From the NCBI GenBank assembly GCA_025360565.1, contig JANYBY010000119.1, positions 23,907 to 87,906 on the forward strand: 64,000 nucleotides of DNA, given 5' to 3'. Position 1 is the stretch's first letter, and every line of letters begins with the position of its first letter. The notes below the pieces were generated by a model. That model did not search any database. It worked only from the letters and a program-made list of their open reading frames with translations, and was not told where the DNA came from. Of the stretch, positions 9,566-19,022 are shown piece after piece. The DNA comes from Bacteroidota bacterium. Lineage in GTDB: Bacteria; Bacteroidota; Bacteroidia; B-17B0; Aurantibacillaceae. The position numbers were made by a program, and so were the translations under genes.

Positions 9566-10591
9566 TTGAATTTAGTTACAGGCGCCACCGGCATTTTAGG
9601 AAGTCATGTTGTTTTAAAGCTCTTGCAAAACAACCAACCTGTTGTAGCCTGTAAACAAAAAAACAGCGACCTGAAAAAGATCGAACAATTATTTTCTTAT
9701 TACAACGAACAAGATCTGTTTAAAAAAATTAGTTGGAAAGAGGTAGATGTTTGCGATGTATTTTCTATTGAAGAAGCTTTAGAGGGAGTTGAAACCGTTT
9801 ATCATTGCGCAGGTTTTGTTTCGTTTAATAAAAAGGACAGAAATGAATTATATAAGATAAATGAAAATGGAACATCAAATGTTTTAGCGGCATGCATGCA
9901 CAAAAAAATAAGCGCCTTTTGTCATGTGAGTTCAGTGGCCACCATAAATAATTTAGATCATAAAGAACCGCTGGATGAAAATGTTTTTTGGAAAACAGGC
10001 GGAAACGAGAGCGATTACGCTTTGAGTAAATACAACGGCGAGCGCGAAGTGTGGCGCGCAATGGAAGAAGGAATGAAGGCGCTGATCGTAAATCCCGGTG
10101 TTATTTTATCACCCGGTTTTTGGGATCAAAGTAGCTCTAAGTTATTTGGAAGATGTTATGCCGGAAATAAATATTATACCAACGGCTTGGCACCTTATAT
10201 TTCGGCAAAAGATGCAGCCGCAATTATGATCGAATTAATTAAAAAAAAACAATTTGCAAACCGTTACATTTTAGCCGAAGGAAATTATTCGTTTAAAGAA
10301 ATTGTAGACAACATTTTAACCAATTTCGGTAAGCCTAAAACATTCATTAACGCCAGTCGCGCACTTTTACAAATTGGCCGTTTTTTCGACTTTATTTCCT
10401 CAAAAATTACCGGAAAAGAACAGCTTTTAAGTGCCGCAATTGTTGAAGCTGCATTCAATAAACAAACCTATTTAAACACTAAGCTTAACACCGCTTTACA
10501 TTATAAATACACTCCAATAACAGAGGAAATTAAAGAGATTTGCAGGTTTTTTGGGCAAGACAGAAGCGTTTTGGGTGTTAAAATACTGTAA
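9566..10591 (+). CDS. NAD-dependent epimerase/dehydratase family protein (extended SDR)
   Basis: A 341-residue extended short-chain dehydrogenase with the N-terminal Rossmann motif TGATGILGSHV and the active-site pair YALSK, plus HVSSVATI for the catalytic Ser. It resembles dihydroflavonol-4-reductase-like proteins of Bacteroidota, whose substrates are mostly unknown. The only suitable start is TTG at 9566, nine bases after the previous stop. It is the last gene of the gpsA group before a probable new promoter. Confidence 0.85.
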   Translation: MNLVTGATGILGSHVVLKLLQNNQPVVACKQKNSDLKKIEQLFSYYNEQDLFKKISWKEVDVCDVFSIEEALEGVETVYHCAGFVSFNKKDRNELYKINENGTSNVLAACMHKKISAFCHVSSVATINNLDHKEPLDENVFWKTGGNESDYALSKYNGEREVWRAMEEGMKALIVNPGVILSPGFWDQSSSKLFGRCYAGNKYYTNGLAPYISAKDAAAIMIELIKKKQFANRYILAEGNYSFKEIVDNILTNFGKPKTFINASRALLQIGRFFDFISSKITGKEQLLSAAIVEAAFNKQTYLNTKLNTALHYKYTPITEEIKEICRFFGQDRSVLGVKIL

Positions 10592-10627
10592 GCCAATCGC
10601 TTAAACTTTGTCCGAATAAACATTATT

Positions 10628-10658
10628 TTGGTTTTTGTAAGTAATTTATATATCTTAG
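10628..10658 (+). promoter_or_regulatory. Possible Bacteroidota-type promoter before deoxynucleoside kinase
   Basis: TTG at 10628-10630 is followed after 20 bases by TATCTTAG at 10651-10658, close to the phylum's TTG-N19-TAnnTTTG pattern with one changed base. It lies 22 bp upstream of the ATG at 10681, in the only gap between the gpsA group and the kinase gene. Confidence 0.4.
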
Positions 10659-10680
10659 TCTATTATTTTACGTATTTAGT

Positions 10681-11298
10681 ATGCACATTGCGATCGCGGG
10701 TAACATTGGTTCTGGAAAAACAACTTTAACTTCATTATTGGCCAAACATTACAAATGGCACGCCCATTATGAAGATGCAGACGACAATCCGTACCTGAAT
10801 GATTTTTATGAAGATATGCAACGATGGTCCTTTAACCTTCAGGTATATTTTTTAAACAATCGTTTCAATCAGGTACTGGATATCAGAAAAGGAAAACATA
10901 CTGTTGTGCAGGACAGAACTATTTATGAAGACGCGTATATTTTTGCGCCAAACCTTCATGCAATGGGGCTGATGACCACAAGGGATTATGATAATTATTT
11001 TTCGTTATTTAAATTAATGGAAGGCCTTGTAAAAGCTCCCGATCTAATTATTTATTTGCGCGCGGGTGTACCAACTCTTGTAAAACAAATTCAAAAACGC
11101 GGACGTGATTACGAAAATAGTATCAGGTTGGATTATTTAAAAAGATTGAACGAACGCTATGAAGCTTGGAGTACTTCATACGAATCGGGAAAAATATTGG
11201 TAGTTGATGTGGATGATATTAATTTTAGTGAGAGTAAAGAAGATCTCGGAAAAGTTATTCGAATGATCGATGCACAGCTAAACGGCTTATTTAAATAG
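10681..11298 (+). CDS. Deoxynucleoside kinase
   Basis: Phosphorylates salvaged deoxynucleosides with ATP in the cytoplasm. The 205-residue protein starts with the P-loop AGNIGSGKTT, followed by the substrate-binding helix segment WSFNLQVYFLNNRFNQ, the DRTIYEDAYIF motif and an Arg-rich lid RGRDYE. This is the dNK/dGK/dCK family; the base preferred cannot be read from sequence. Its TAG stop shares one base with the GTG start of the next gene, so the two are translationally coupled. Confidence 0.93.
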   Translation: MHIAIAGNIGSGKTTLTSLLAKHYKWHAHYEDADDNPYLNDFYEDMQRWSFNLQVYFLNNRFNQVLDIRKGKHTVVQDRTIYEDAYIFAPNLHAMGLMTTRDYDNYFSLFKLMEGLVKAPDLIIYLRAGVPTLVKQIQKRGRDYENSIRLDYLKRLNERYEAWSTSYESGKILVVDVDDINFSESKEDLGKVIRMIDAQLNGLFK

Positions 11299-11873
11299 TG
11301 AGTTTAATATTAAATAAAGAAGAAGAATTCTTCGACTTGTATTTTTCAAAACAAGTTGAGAAGGCAAAAACCGCCGGTGATCTTATATTGGCCTACGATG
11401 GTGTTTTAAATACCGAAACTATTTCGAAATTAGAATCAGAAATTGAAGCAAAGATCTTAGAAAAAGGCTTGCCAAAATCGGTTGTAAAAAAAGTTTTTTT
11501 TATTTGTGTTGAATCTCTGCAAAACATGCTAATTCATGGACACAAGGATGATGGCGGCGCGCAGCACAACTTTTTTGTTTTATATGCTACGCCTAAGGAA
11601 GTTAAGGTTACCGTTGCAAATCTTATTACCAATACGGTGAAAGAAAAATTAACCCGCGATATGGATAAAATAAATTCATTCGATGATCCTGCACAATTAA
11701 AAACCTATTATCTTGAGCATTTAGAAAATAATGAGCTTAGTGATAAAGGCGGAGCGGGATTAGGATTTATTACCATTGGCATGAAAAGCGGAAATAAATT
11801 AAAACCTACCTTTGAACCTATTGGCGACATTCGTTCGCTTTTTTTATTAGAGATCACCATCAACGCGGAGTAA
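11298..11873 (+). CDS. SiaB family (DUF6272) kinase-like protein
   Basis: A 191-residue protein with a degenerate GHKL ATPase core: the N-box-like FFICVESLQNMLIHG and the G-box-like DKGGAGLGFITI. It matches the SiaB family, whose Pseudomonas member phosphorylates SiaC to control biofilm formation with the phosphatase SiaA. No SiaA or SiaC homologue lies nearby, so a partner is unknown. The start is GTG at 11298, overlapping the kinase gene stop. Confidence 0.8.
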   Translation: MSLILNKEEEFFDLYFSKQVEKAKTAGDLILAYDGVLNTETISKLESEIEAKILEKGLPKSVVKKVFFICVESLQNMLIHGHKDDGGAQHNFFVLYATPKEVKVTVANLITNTVKEKLTRDMDKINSFDDPAQLKTYYLEHLENNELSDKGGAGLGFITIGMKSGNKLKPTFEPIGDIRSLFLLEITINAE

Positions 11874-11929
11874 CTGAAAGACCTGCAAGGTTTTGTCGGA
11901 TATATATAGGCCTTGTTGGTTCAGCGAAC

Positions 11930-12709
11930 TTAAACCTTACTTTTTTCTTCCACAAAATTTGTTAGCTCAACAAATTGAGCTACACTTAATTGTTCGGGCC
12001 TTTTTTCAAACAAAGGATGCGTTACCTCAGCAGAGAAAAAAAGCGGTTTAATGGAATTGCGAATTTGTTTTCGCCTTTGGTTAAAAGTTGTTTTAACTAC
12101 TTTGAAAAAAAGAACTTCATTACAATCCAATTGTTTCACATCGTTTCTTATAAACCGTACAACGGCGCTTTTTACTTTGGGCTGAGGACTAAAAACATTT
12201 TCGTGAACTGTAAATAAATATTCAATGGTGTAAAAAGCCTGCAACAGCACGCTTAAAATGCCATATGTTTTAGTGCCGGGTTTTTCGGCCATTCGCTGTG
12301 CCACCTCCTTTTGAAACATACCTACTACAACTGAAACGTTATTTCTGTTCTCCAAAATTCTGAACATGATCTGACTCGAAATATTGTACGGAAAATTACC
12401 TATCACATTAAATTTGGCGCCGCCTGATTTTTCGAGATCTATTTCCAAAAAATCTCCAAAAATTATCTTATCTTTTTTCTCGGAAAATTCTTTTTTTAAA
12501 TGTTCGATCGATTCCTTGTCAATATCTAAAGCAGTAAAATGTTCTAGGTCGTTTATTAAATACTTAGTAAGCACGCCGGTTCCGGGGCCAATTTCAATAA
12601 GCGGAGTAGTTCTGTCTTTTTCGAGCATCGCGTTCACAATTTTTTTTGCAATGTTCTCATCGCATAAAAAATGTTGCCCTAAATGTTTTTTGGCTCTTAC
12701 AGGCTGCAC
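11930..12709 (-). CDS. rsmA: 16S rRNA (adenine1518-N6/adenine1519-N6)-dimethyltransferase
   Basis: Dimethylates two adjacent adenines near the 3' end of 16S rRNA during small-subunit assembly. The 259-residue protein shows the KsgA signature KKHLGQHFLCDENIAKKIV, the SAM-binding motif IEIGPGTGVLT and the catalytic NFPYNISSQI. The C-terminal helical part includes FNQRRKQIRNS. It begins 2 bp after the prfB stop, so it is probably co-transcribed with prfB. Confidence 0.96.
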   Translation of the reverse strand: MQPVRAKKHLGQHFLCDENIAKKIVNAMLEKDRTTPLIEIGPGTGVLTKYLINDLEHFTALDIDKESIEHLKKEFSEKKDKIIFGDFLEIDLEKSGGAKFNVIGNFPYNISSQIMFRILENRNNVSVVVGMFQKEVAQRMAEKPGTKTYGILSVLLQAFYTIEYLFTVHENVFSPQPKVKSAVVRFIRNDVKQLDCNEVLFFKVVKTTFNQRRKQIRNSIKPLFFSAEVTHPLFEKRPEQLSVAQFVELTNFVEEKSKV

Positions 12710-12711
12710 TA

Positions 12712-13822
12712 TTATTCGTTTGTTTTAGAAGTTTTTTTACCGCCCAATTGCATTAAATACGCCTTTATTAATTCGTCCAGGTTTCCGTTTAAAACACCTT
12801 CGGCATCTGTTATTTTTAATTCGGTGCGCACATCGTTTACCATTTTATAAGGATGTAAAACATAACTTCGTATTTGCGATCCCCATTCAATTTTCATTTT
12901 ACTGTCTTCAACCGCTGCTTTTGCTTCGTTGCGCTTTCGCATTTCTAATTCGTATAATTGCGAACGTAACATTTTTAAAGCCCTTTCTTTATTACCGAGC
13001 TGAGATCTTTCCACTTGACAAACAACTACAATGCCCGTTGGCTTGTGAAGCATTTGCACTTTTGTTTCTACTTTATTTACGTTTTGTCCGCCGGCACCGC
13101 CGCTTCTCGAAGTAGAAATTTCCAAGTCGGCAGGTTTAATTTCTATTTCAATCGTATCATCTACAATTGGGTAAACATATACCGAAGCAAAACTGGTATG
13201 GCGTTTGGCGTTCGAGTCAAACGGACTGATGCGCACCAAACGGTGCACGCCGTTTTCTCCTTTCAAATAACCAAATGCAAAATCGCCCTCGATCTGTAAC
13301 GAAACTGATTTTATTCCTGCCGCGTCTCCGGCATTATAATCTAACTCAGAGATCTTGAATCCATTTTTCTCGGCCCACATTAAATACATGCGCATTAACA
13401 TGCCCGCCCAATCACAACTTTCGGTTCCACCTGCACCTGAATTTATTTGAAGCACACAACTTAAATGGTCTTCAGGGGCACTGAGCATATTTTTAAACTC
13501 AATATCCTCCAGTTTTTTTAAACAATGGCGGTATTCCAGATCTGTTTCTTCTTCGGTAGCATCGCCGCTTTTGTAAAAATCGTAAAGCGTATTAAGGTCG
13601 TCGAGCTGCCTCGAAAGCTCTTCGTAGCCAACGGTCCAGGACTTAACCTGTTTTACCTCGTTTAAAATTTTTTCTGCTTTTTTTGGATCGTTCCAAAAGT
13701 TGGGATCAAGCGTTTTTTCTTCTAAAAGCTCAAGATCGTGTTTCTTTCTATCGTAGTCAAAGAAACCCCCTTAATGCCAGACGGCGTTCGTTTAACTCTT
13801 TTAATTGGTCGTTTGTAAACAT
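12712..13822 (-). CDS. prfB: Peptide chain release factor 2 with programmed +1 frameshift
   Basis: RF2 ends translation at UGA and UAA. The zero frame runs from ATG at 13822 for 21 codons (MFTNDQLKELNERR...GFL), then meets an in-frame UGA at 13759-13757; the +1 frame continues as LDYDRKKHDLELL and runs to 12712, giving about 369 residues, normal for RF2. The stop-recognition tripeptide SPF is in VRISPFDSNAKRHT and the catalytic GGQ in SGGAGGQNVNKVET. The late ATG at 13488 would remove the N-terminal domain and is not the true start. rsmA follows after 2 bp. Confidence 0.96.
13756..13771 (-). promoter_or_regulatory. prfB: RF2 recoding site
   Basis: On the minus strand the bases read AGGGGG, TTT, CTT, TGA, C. 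This is the classic autoregulatory site: an internal Shine-Dalgarno-like AGGGGG three bases before the slippery CTT and a weak UGAC stop. When RF2 is scarce the ribosome shifts +1 and makes RF2. The layout and spacing equal those of E. coli prfB. Confidence 0.95.
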
Positions 13823-14166
13823 GATGTAAATGTACACAAAATAATTATACTTACGCTTATATCTCCCCGACCAACACAGTTAAGTGCCACTGATTTCGCA
13901 AATTCACACAGATTTTATTCACAGATATTTTTTTATTTGCTATTGCAATCTGTGAAAATCAGTGAAATCTGTGGCAGAGAAATCGGAAATTTGTCGCAAT
14001 GGAATTCTGCTAATTTTTCACCAATCTGAGCGACCTGATTTCACGAACCTATGTTAACTAATCAAATCTGGTTTACTTACAGATTAGTGGAATTTTTTTA
14101 AACACAAATTAGTGATTGTTAGTGTAATTCGGGGCAAGAAACTACACGGCAACGCCGTGGGCCCAA
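13823..14166. repeat. Intergenic region with imperfect inverted repeat (CTGTGAA family)
   Basis: 344 bp without a gene. At 13885-13926 and 13948-13976 lie arms that are imperfect inverted copies built from short words such as ATCTGTGAA, AATCAGTG and CTGTGGCA. Further on, TTAGTG words recur around 14085-14125, and CACGGC-AAC-GCCGTG forms a small hairpin near 14144-14158. Repeats made of these words are familiar between genes in Bacteroidota genomes. No promoter or coding signal stands out. Confidence 0.6.
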
Positions 14167-15051
14167 TTATTTTCTTCCTCTTCTGAACTCAACTTCACCT
14201 GCCTCTTTTGCCGGCCAAAAATAAATATAGGTTAAGATCATAATTAAACCAAAGCTTACAAGGCCCATTACAAACGCGATGTATAAATGCATAAGGATGC
14301 CTAAAATAATAAATGGTTTTTTTATTTTATTAACCCAGATCAACAATGGAAAAAGCAACTGATAGATCAAAACTAAAAAATTAAAGAACACCAGTAAAAT
14401 TGCGATACTGTCAATATTGTGCGAAATAAAAGGCAAGGTAAAATGATTTACTTCAGAAGCCATGATCACCGCTTTGCCGTGCCGCCAATCCATATTACCC
14501 AATTTTGTTATTGCCGAAGTGAAGTAAACAAGACAGATCTGAATGATGACCGCTAATACGCTGAAGTTATGCGCGCAGATCTTCATTTTATTTTTTTTCT
14601 CCATAAACAAGGGTACAGTGTGGGAAGTGAATTTGTCGGAAATAAAAATATTAAAAAATAATAATTGGTTTAGTAAATAATCTCCGCCGGTTAAGGTGGG
14701 ATAAATTTTATTGAAAATATTCAGCACAAAGAACCAGATCAAAAAATCGAACAGCAAATAAATACGGTTTTTAAATAAACTAAAAATACACAAAATGAGC
14801 AGCGGAACAATGAACCATAAACTTGCCCCGGGGCTTTCGCGGTTATAAAGAAAAAAAGCAAGGCTTTTAAAAAAACCGATGTCATACGGATGGCTGTAAA
14901 CAATACTGTTTTGGCCAAATAACAGATTGTAATAAAATAACCAATAACAACATTTAACCAATAAAAAGACATACAACAGCCGTTTAAACCAAACAGATCT
15001 TGTTTTAAAATTAAAATCGGCGAAAAAATATGATAATGCCTTTATAAGCAT
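14167..15051 (-). CDS. HTTM-like integral membrane protein
   Basis: A 294-residue protein with about six to seven hydrophobic helices. The central segment YFTSAITKLGNMDWRHGKAV, followed by a helix and LFPLLIWVNKIKKPFIILG, is characteristic of HTTM-domain proteins, which are related to the membrane part of vitamin-K-dependent gamma-glutamyl carboxylase. The catalytic function of bacterial HTTM proteins is unclear. It is a single-gene unit divergent from the glycosyltransferase gene at 15180. Confidence 0.7.
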   Translation of the reverse strand: MLIKALSYFFADFNFKTRSVWFKRLLYVFLLVKCCYWLFYYNLLFGQNSIVYSHPYDIGFFKSLAFFLYNRESPGASLWFIVPLLILCIFSLFKNRIYLLFDFLIWFFVLNIFNKIYPTLTGGDYLLNQLLFFNIFISDKFTSHTVPLFMEKKNKMKICAHNFSVLAVIIQICLVYFTSAITKLGNMDWRHGKAVIMASEVNHFTLPFISHNIDSIAILLVFFNFLVLIYQLLFPLLIWVNKIKKPFIILGILMHLYIAFVMGLVSFGLIMILTYIYFWPAKEAGEVEFRRGRK

Positions 15052-15179
15052 TTATTTGTTTTAGAATATAAATTTAGATGTTTATTTTTATGAAATGGTT
15101 CGTAAGAAGTCTTGATAAATTTGAAGGCGCAATGCATGTGATAATAAAAGTAACAAATAACAGCACATGAAATAATAAA

Positions 15180-16385
15180 ATGTTAGATTTTAATAAAAAA
15201 TATTGGAAATGGATCATTCCCGCGTTATGCGCGCTTTACTGTTTATTTGAAGCGAATGGCAAAGGCGATTTTTATATTTTTTTGTCGGCCGCCGATGACC
15301 TGGGTAAACACGAAAATATTTTTGAAAAAAAGTATGTGGACGGGTATCATTATTATTATTCCGTTTTATTTGCTCTTTTTTTAAAGCCCTTTGCGGCTTT
15401 GCCTTATTTGCCTTTAAAATTTTGCTGGCAATTTTTAAACGCGCTTTTGTTCTTTAATTTATTGCAAATTTTTTATAAAAGCGAACTTGTTTCAAAATTA
15501 AAAAGAAAGGACCTTTTTATTCTTTTGGTATTTATTGTTTCCCTTCGGTTTTTCATCGATAACATTCACCATTCGCAAATTACCATCTTAATACTGTGGT
15601 GCTGCATTAAGGGCTTAACGCTTATTTCGCAGGATAAACCAATAACAGGCGCACTCATCTTGGCAATTGGCGTTAATATAAAGTTATTGCCAATTGTTTT
15701 TGTGCCTTATTTAATTTACCGTGGTTATTTTAAAGCAGCGCTTTTTACTGCCGGCTTTTATATTGCGTTCATGTTTTTTCCATCCTTAATTATCGGGCAA
15801 GAATATAACATGGCTTTGCTGAAAGAATGGGCCAAATTAATTAACCCAACCAATCAAATACATGTGCTGGATGTGGATGAAAGAAGTTTTCACGGCCTCT
15901 CTACCTTGTTCTCCACCTTGTTTGTAAAAGATGTGCCCGATGTTTACGCTTTAAAAATTACCCGAAATATTGCGGATGTATCCTTAGAAACCCTTTCAAA
16001 AATAATTTTAATTACTCGTTTGATCCTGATCGCTTTTACTTTGTATTTTTTAAACTTGAAGTTTTTTGCGAAGGCAAAAACAAATTTTGCGCAATGTATC
16101 GAGCTAAGTTATATCCTGCTTCTCATCCCGCTAATTTTTCCGCATCAGCAGCATTACGCGTTCATTTTTGCCATTCCGGCATTCGCTGTGATCTTGTATA
16201 CCGTAATGATAAATAAAGATCAAAAAGCAATAACAGTTTTACTTATTCTTATTGCGCTGGGCTTTAGTTTAAAATTAATTTTAGGGGTATTCGATGACTA
16301 TTATGTACACTTTAAATTAATAACGTATTGCGCCTTGCTGCTGATACCGTTATTGGTGTGGGTGAAAAGAAAGGAAGCGGTTTAA
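15180..16385 (+). CDS. GT87-family (DUF2029) membrane glycosyltransferase
   Basis: A 401-residue polytopic membrane protein with about ten helices. An aspartate in the first periplasmic loop (GKGDFYIFLSAADDL) and the helix-loop containing GALILAIGVNIKLLPIVFVPYL match GT-C type glycosyltransferases of family 87, which use polyprenyl-phosphate sugars. The acceptor is unknown. It reads away from the HTTM gene across a 128-bp gap. Confidence 0.75.
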   Translation: MLDFNKKYWKWIIPALCALYCLFEANGKGDFYIFLSAADDLGKHENIFEKKYVDGYHYYYSVLFALFLKPFAALPYLPLKFCWQFLNALLFFNLLQIFYKSELVSKLKRKDLFILLVFIVSLRFFIDNIHHSQITILILWCCIKGLTLISQDKPITGALILAIGVNIKLLPIVFVPYLIYRGYFKAALFTAGFYIAFMFFPSLIIGQEYNMALLKEWAKLINPTNQIHVLDVDERSFHGLSTLFSTLFVKDVPDVYALKITRNIADVSLETLSKIILITRLILIAFTLYFLNLKFFAKAKTNFAQCIELSYILLLIPLIFPHQQHYAFIFAIPAFAVILYTVMINKDQKAITVLLILIALGFSLKLILGVFDDYYVHFKLITYCALLLIPLLVWVKRKEAV

Positions 16386-16419
16386 TAATTGTGCCTGTAG
16401 TCGAAACGTGAAATATATC

Positions 16420-16557
16420 ACCCCTGATGGGGTTTAATCGCAAAGCGGGAATTGTTTCTACCGATATTTTACCCCTATGCTGTAATAGAATAAGGCTCCA
16501 TCGGAGCCAAATATTGGTAGAAAACAAATAAGATAAAGATTTAAGTGCCGTAGGCAC
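16420..16557. repeat. Cluster of REP-like hairpins
   Basis: Three short perfect hairpins lie in a row: ACCCC-TGAT-GGGGT (16420-16433), GGCTCC-ATC-GGAGCC (16494-16508) and GTGCC-GTA-GGCAC (16545-16557). The middle one is enclosed by a longer pair, TTTCTACCGATATTT (16455-16469) against AAATATTGGTAGAAA (16509-16523), one mismatch in 15. The cluster fills the gap between two convergent genes and looks like a dispersed intergenic repeat rather than a simple terminator. Confidence 0.75.
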
Positions 16558-16591
16558 GCAATAGATTTTCTATGCTTTGAACAGAAAAAGC

Positions 16592-18826
16592 CTAATAATC
16601 GTCGGCCCTCAGTAATAAAACAGTTCCTTGTTTGTATTCCTGTCCTAACGTTACATCGTTGTTGTAATTAATTATCCAAACGTACACATCTTGCTCGCAA
16701 CTTTTGCCGTTAAATCTGCCGTCCCAGCCTTGCGTAAAATCGTTACCGCTGTAAATATGCTGCCCCCATTTATTATAAATATCAAAATGATAATCGGATA
16801 CGCCAATGGCCTTTGGCATAAATACATCGTTCATGCCATCTTTATTGGGCGTAAATGTATTGGGGATCCAAAATCTGAACTCCGGTAAAATTCGTATTTC
16901 GTGCCTTGCAGTGTCGGGACAGTTGAACTGATTATTTACAATTTGAACAACTTGGTATTTGCCCGGAGCCATATAAGTATGTATACAATTTATGGCGGTT
17001 AACGAATTGCCATCGCCAAAATAATAAGTGGCCGAAGTAATATCATCGCTCGAGCGGTTTAAAAAAGTAATGTCGGGATCAAAAATGGTGGTGAGTGTAG
17101 GCGACCAAATAAAATCTGCTTTTGGCGAAGGGTTAACCGTAATATTTGAAACAGAGGTTATGGCAGTATCAATACACAAACCGCTTGTGGTTGCAATTAA
17201 AGTAACACCATAAACACCCGGCGGAGAAAAAATTTGAACAGGCTGATACGCGTGCGAAGTGTTACCGTTACTGAAAATCCAGGTGTAGTTTAACGGTAAT
17301 GGGCTGTAACTGCCGTTGCTGAAAGCCACATGGGCAGGGTCGCACAGGCTGGTAGGTAAATTATTTATTTTTGCAATTGGCCTGCCAACAACACGAATAC
17401 TGTCTATCATTGAATCAATACACGTAAGTTGCTTGCCAACTAATTTTACGTTAAATATTCCGGGTACTGTATACGTAACGCCGCTCGGGCTTTTTACTGT
17501 TGATGTGCTTGGTGTTGCGGCAGGTGTAAAATCCCATTTATAAGTTGCGCCGTTTATATAAATTCCTGTATTGGTAAAACTAAACGAATTTCCTATTAAA
17601 CATTGTTTATCGTAACCTTTAAAACTAACCTTGAGCTGGGGATAAATATAATATAATTTTTTGGAGGTATCGGCGCAAGGCTTGCCGGGATTAGCAATTA
17701 GAGATACTAAGTATTTTCCGGTATCCTGAAAAGTATACGTTGGATTAAAGACCTGCGATGTATCGGCCAAAGTTCCGTTAACCCCAAAGTCCCAATGATA
17801 TGAGAGTGCGCCAACGTTACCAAAACTTTGGTTGGTAAAAGTAATGGTACTGCCTTCGCACTTTTGAATTTGGTCGGCAAAGATACTTGCTACGTTTACA
17901 ACACAAGGTGTTACATTAAATTGAAAATCGCGATAGTGAGTATTAATTAAAATGCCACCTCTAAATTCCTGCACACAAACGCCCACAACATATTGCCCAA
18001 TTAAATTTGGCCTTCCGGTTAACATACCTGTAACAGGGTTTACGCTAAACGCGGGATTAGCGGCAATAGGATAACTACCTGAGTAAGTACCCGAATAATT
18101 TACGGTTGAATAAGTGGGAGCCGTTGCGGCAGTGGGGCAACCGGCAGTGCCCAATGAAGGGCAAGCGGGATCTAATCCCAAAAAAGGCGAATACAACGAA
18201 TAAACCAATTGATCGCCATCAGGATCGGTTGCAGAATGATCGAACGAAAAAGGCAAATTGTTACAAATAAATATTGGCGGAAATTTTTTAAACCTTGGGG
18301 AGCTGTTAACAGCAACTACTTCCGGACCCGGAATTTTTGTAAAATAAGTTGCCCCTTGATCGCCTGGATTTACAAGATTAATAATTGAATTGTTACGGCA
18401 ACAACGTTGATAAACCAAATAGTAACCTCCTAATTTTGGCGGTAAATTTATGGTATAAGTATAAACGCCCTCTTCAACACAAACGCCGCTTGGCGGGGTA
18501 ATGCAGAGGTTATTGATGCTTGGTGGAATATTTGTAATAACAGGCAAGCCAATATTAATGGTGGAATCTATCTGTCCGGTTAGTCCGTCAATAACGGTGA
18601 TGAGTGCTGTAGGTAAATTTCCGGGATCCGTTCCATCAAAATTGGGGCCACCCGAAGCGCAATCCCTGTAAATTTTAAGTGTGATCCTGTAATTATTTCC
18701 TCCCAAATTATCATAGATCATTTCGCCGCCCACAATGTGTTTTGAATACACACCGCTGCTTAAAAAAATAAAAAATAATATGAATAAAAAGCTCTTTTTC
18801 ACTTTGGTTTTACTATGGCAAATCAA
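16592..18826 (-). CDS. Secreted PKD-domain protein with gliding-type (type B) C-terminal domain
   Basis: A 744-residue secreted protein. A signal peptide (KKSFLFILFFIFLSSGVYS) is followed by a Cys-rich N-terminal region, then three or more PKD-like domains (WDFGVNG, WDFTPA, WIFSNGN, YYFGDGNS). The end (FRFWIPNTFTPNKDGMNDVF through YNKWGQHIYSG and GWDGRFNGKSC) is the CHU_C/type B sorting domain of the type IX secretion system. The TTG at 18826 is used here; a GTG at 18802 placing the signal peptide at the very start is equally possible. Likely a large cell-surface or gliding-related adhesin. Confidence 0.88.
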   Translation of the reverse strand: MICHSKTKVKKSFLFILFFIFLSSGVYSKHIVGGEMIYDNLGGNNYRITLKIYRDCASGGPNFDGTDPGNLPTALITVIDGLTGQIDSTINIGLPVITNIPPSINNLCITPPSGVCVEEGVYTYTINLPPKLGGYYLVYQRCCRNNSIINLVNPGDQGATYFTKIPGPEVVAVNSSPRFKKFPPIFICNNLPFSFDHSATDPDGDQLVYSLYSPFLGLDPACPSLGTAGCPTAATAPTYSTVNYSGTYSGSYPIAANPAFSVNPVTGMLTGRPNLIGQYVVGVCVQEFRGGILINTHYRDFQFNVTPCVVNVASIFADQIQKCEGSTITFTNQSFGNVGALSYHWDFGVNGTLADTSQVFNPTYTFQDTGKYLVSLIANPGKPCADTSKKLYYIYPQLKVSFKGYDKQCLIGNSFSFTNTGIYINGATYKWDFTPAATPSTSTVKSPSGVTYTVPGIFNVKLVGKQLTCIDSMIDSIRVVGRPIAKINNLPTSLCDPAHVAFSNGSYSPLPLNYTWIFSNGNTSHAYQPVQIFSPPGVYGVTLIATTSGLCIDTAITSVSNITVNPSPKADFIWSPTLTTIFDPDITFLNRSSDDITSATYYFGDGNSLTAINCIHTYMAPGKYQVVQIVNNQFNCPDTARHEIRILPEFRFWIPNTFTPNKDGMNDVFMPKAIGVSDYHFDIYNKWGQHIYSGNDFTQGWDGRFNGKSCEQDVYVWIINYNNDVTLGQEYKQGTVLLLRADDY

Positions 18827-19022
18827 CCATTAAATTAGTTAAAATTTTTCGGATATTCAAAAGGTTTATATAAATGGTCTAATTTGTTCCATATCCGGCG
18901 GTTTATAGCCGAATAATGTAAGTTTTAGCCCAATAAAACCCTCTTAAAGTTTATTAATGAAAACATAGTTGTTTATACTTTAAATCTTTAAAACCAGGGC
19001 GTTTTTTTACTAAATTTGTTAT

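Noticed and set aside
12384..13299. Open frames on the plus strand opposite rsmA and prfB
   Set aside because: They are shadows of strongly supported genes and encode no recognisable domain.
18850..18919. CGGATATTCA (18850), TATCCG on the opposite strand (18888-18897) and CGAATAATGT (18910) between two divergent secreted-protein genes, as a fourth regulatory array
   Set aside because: The words match the 10-bp repeat only partly, are not 21 bp apart and mix orientations, and no TAATTTTR box lies 29-30 bp from them. Possibly decayed or chance matches in AT-rich DNA.
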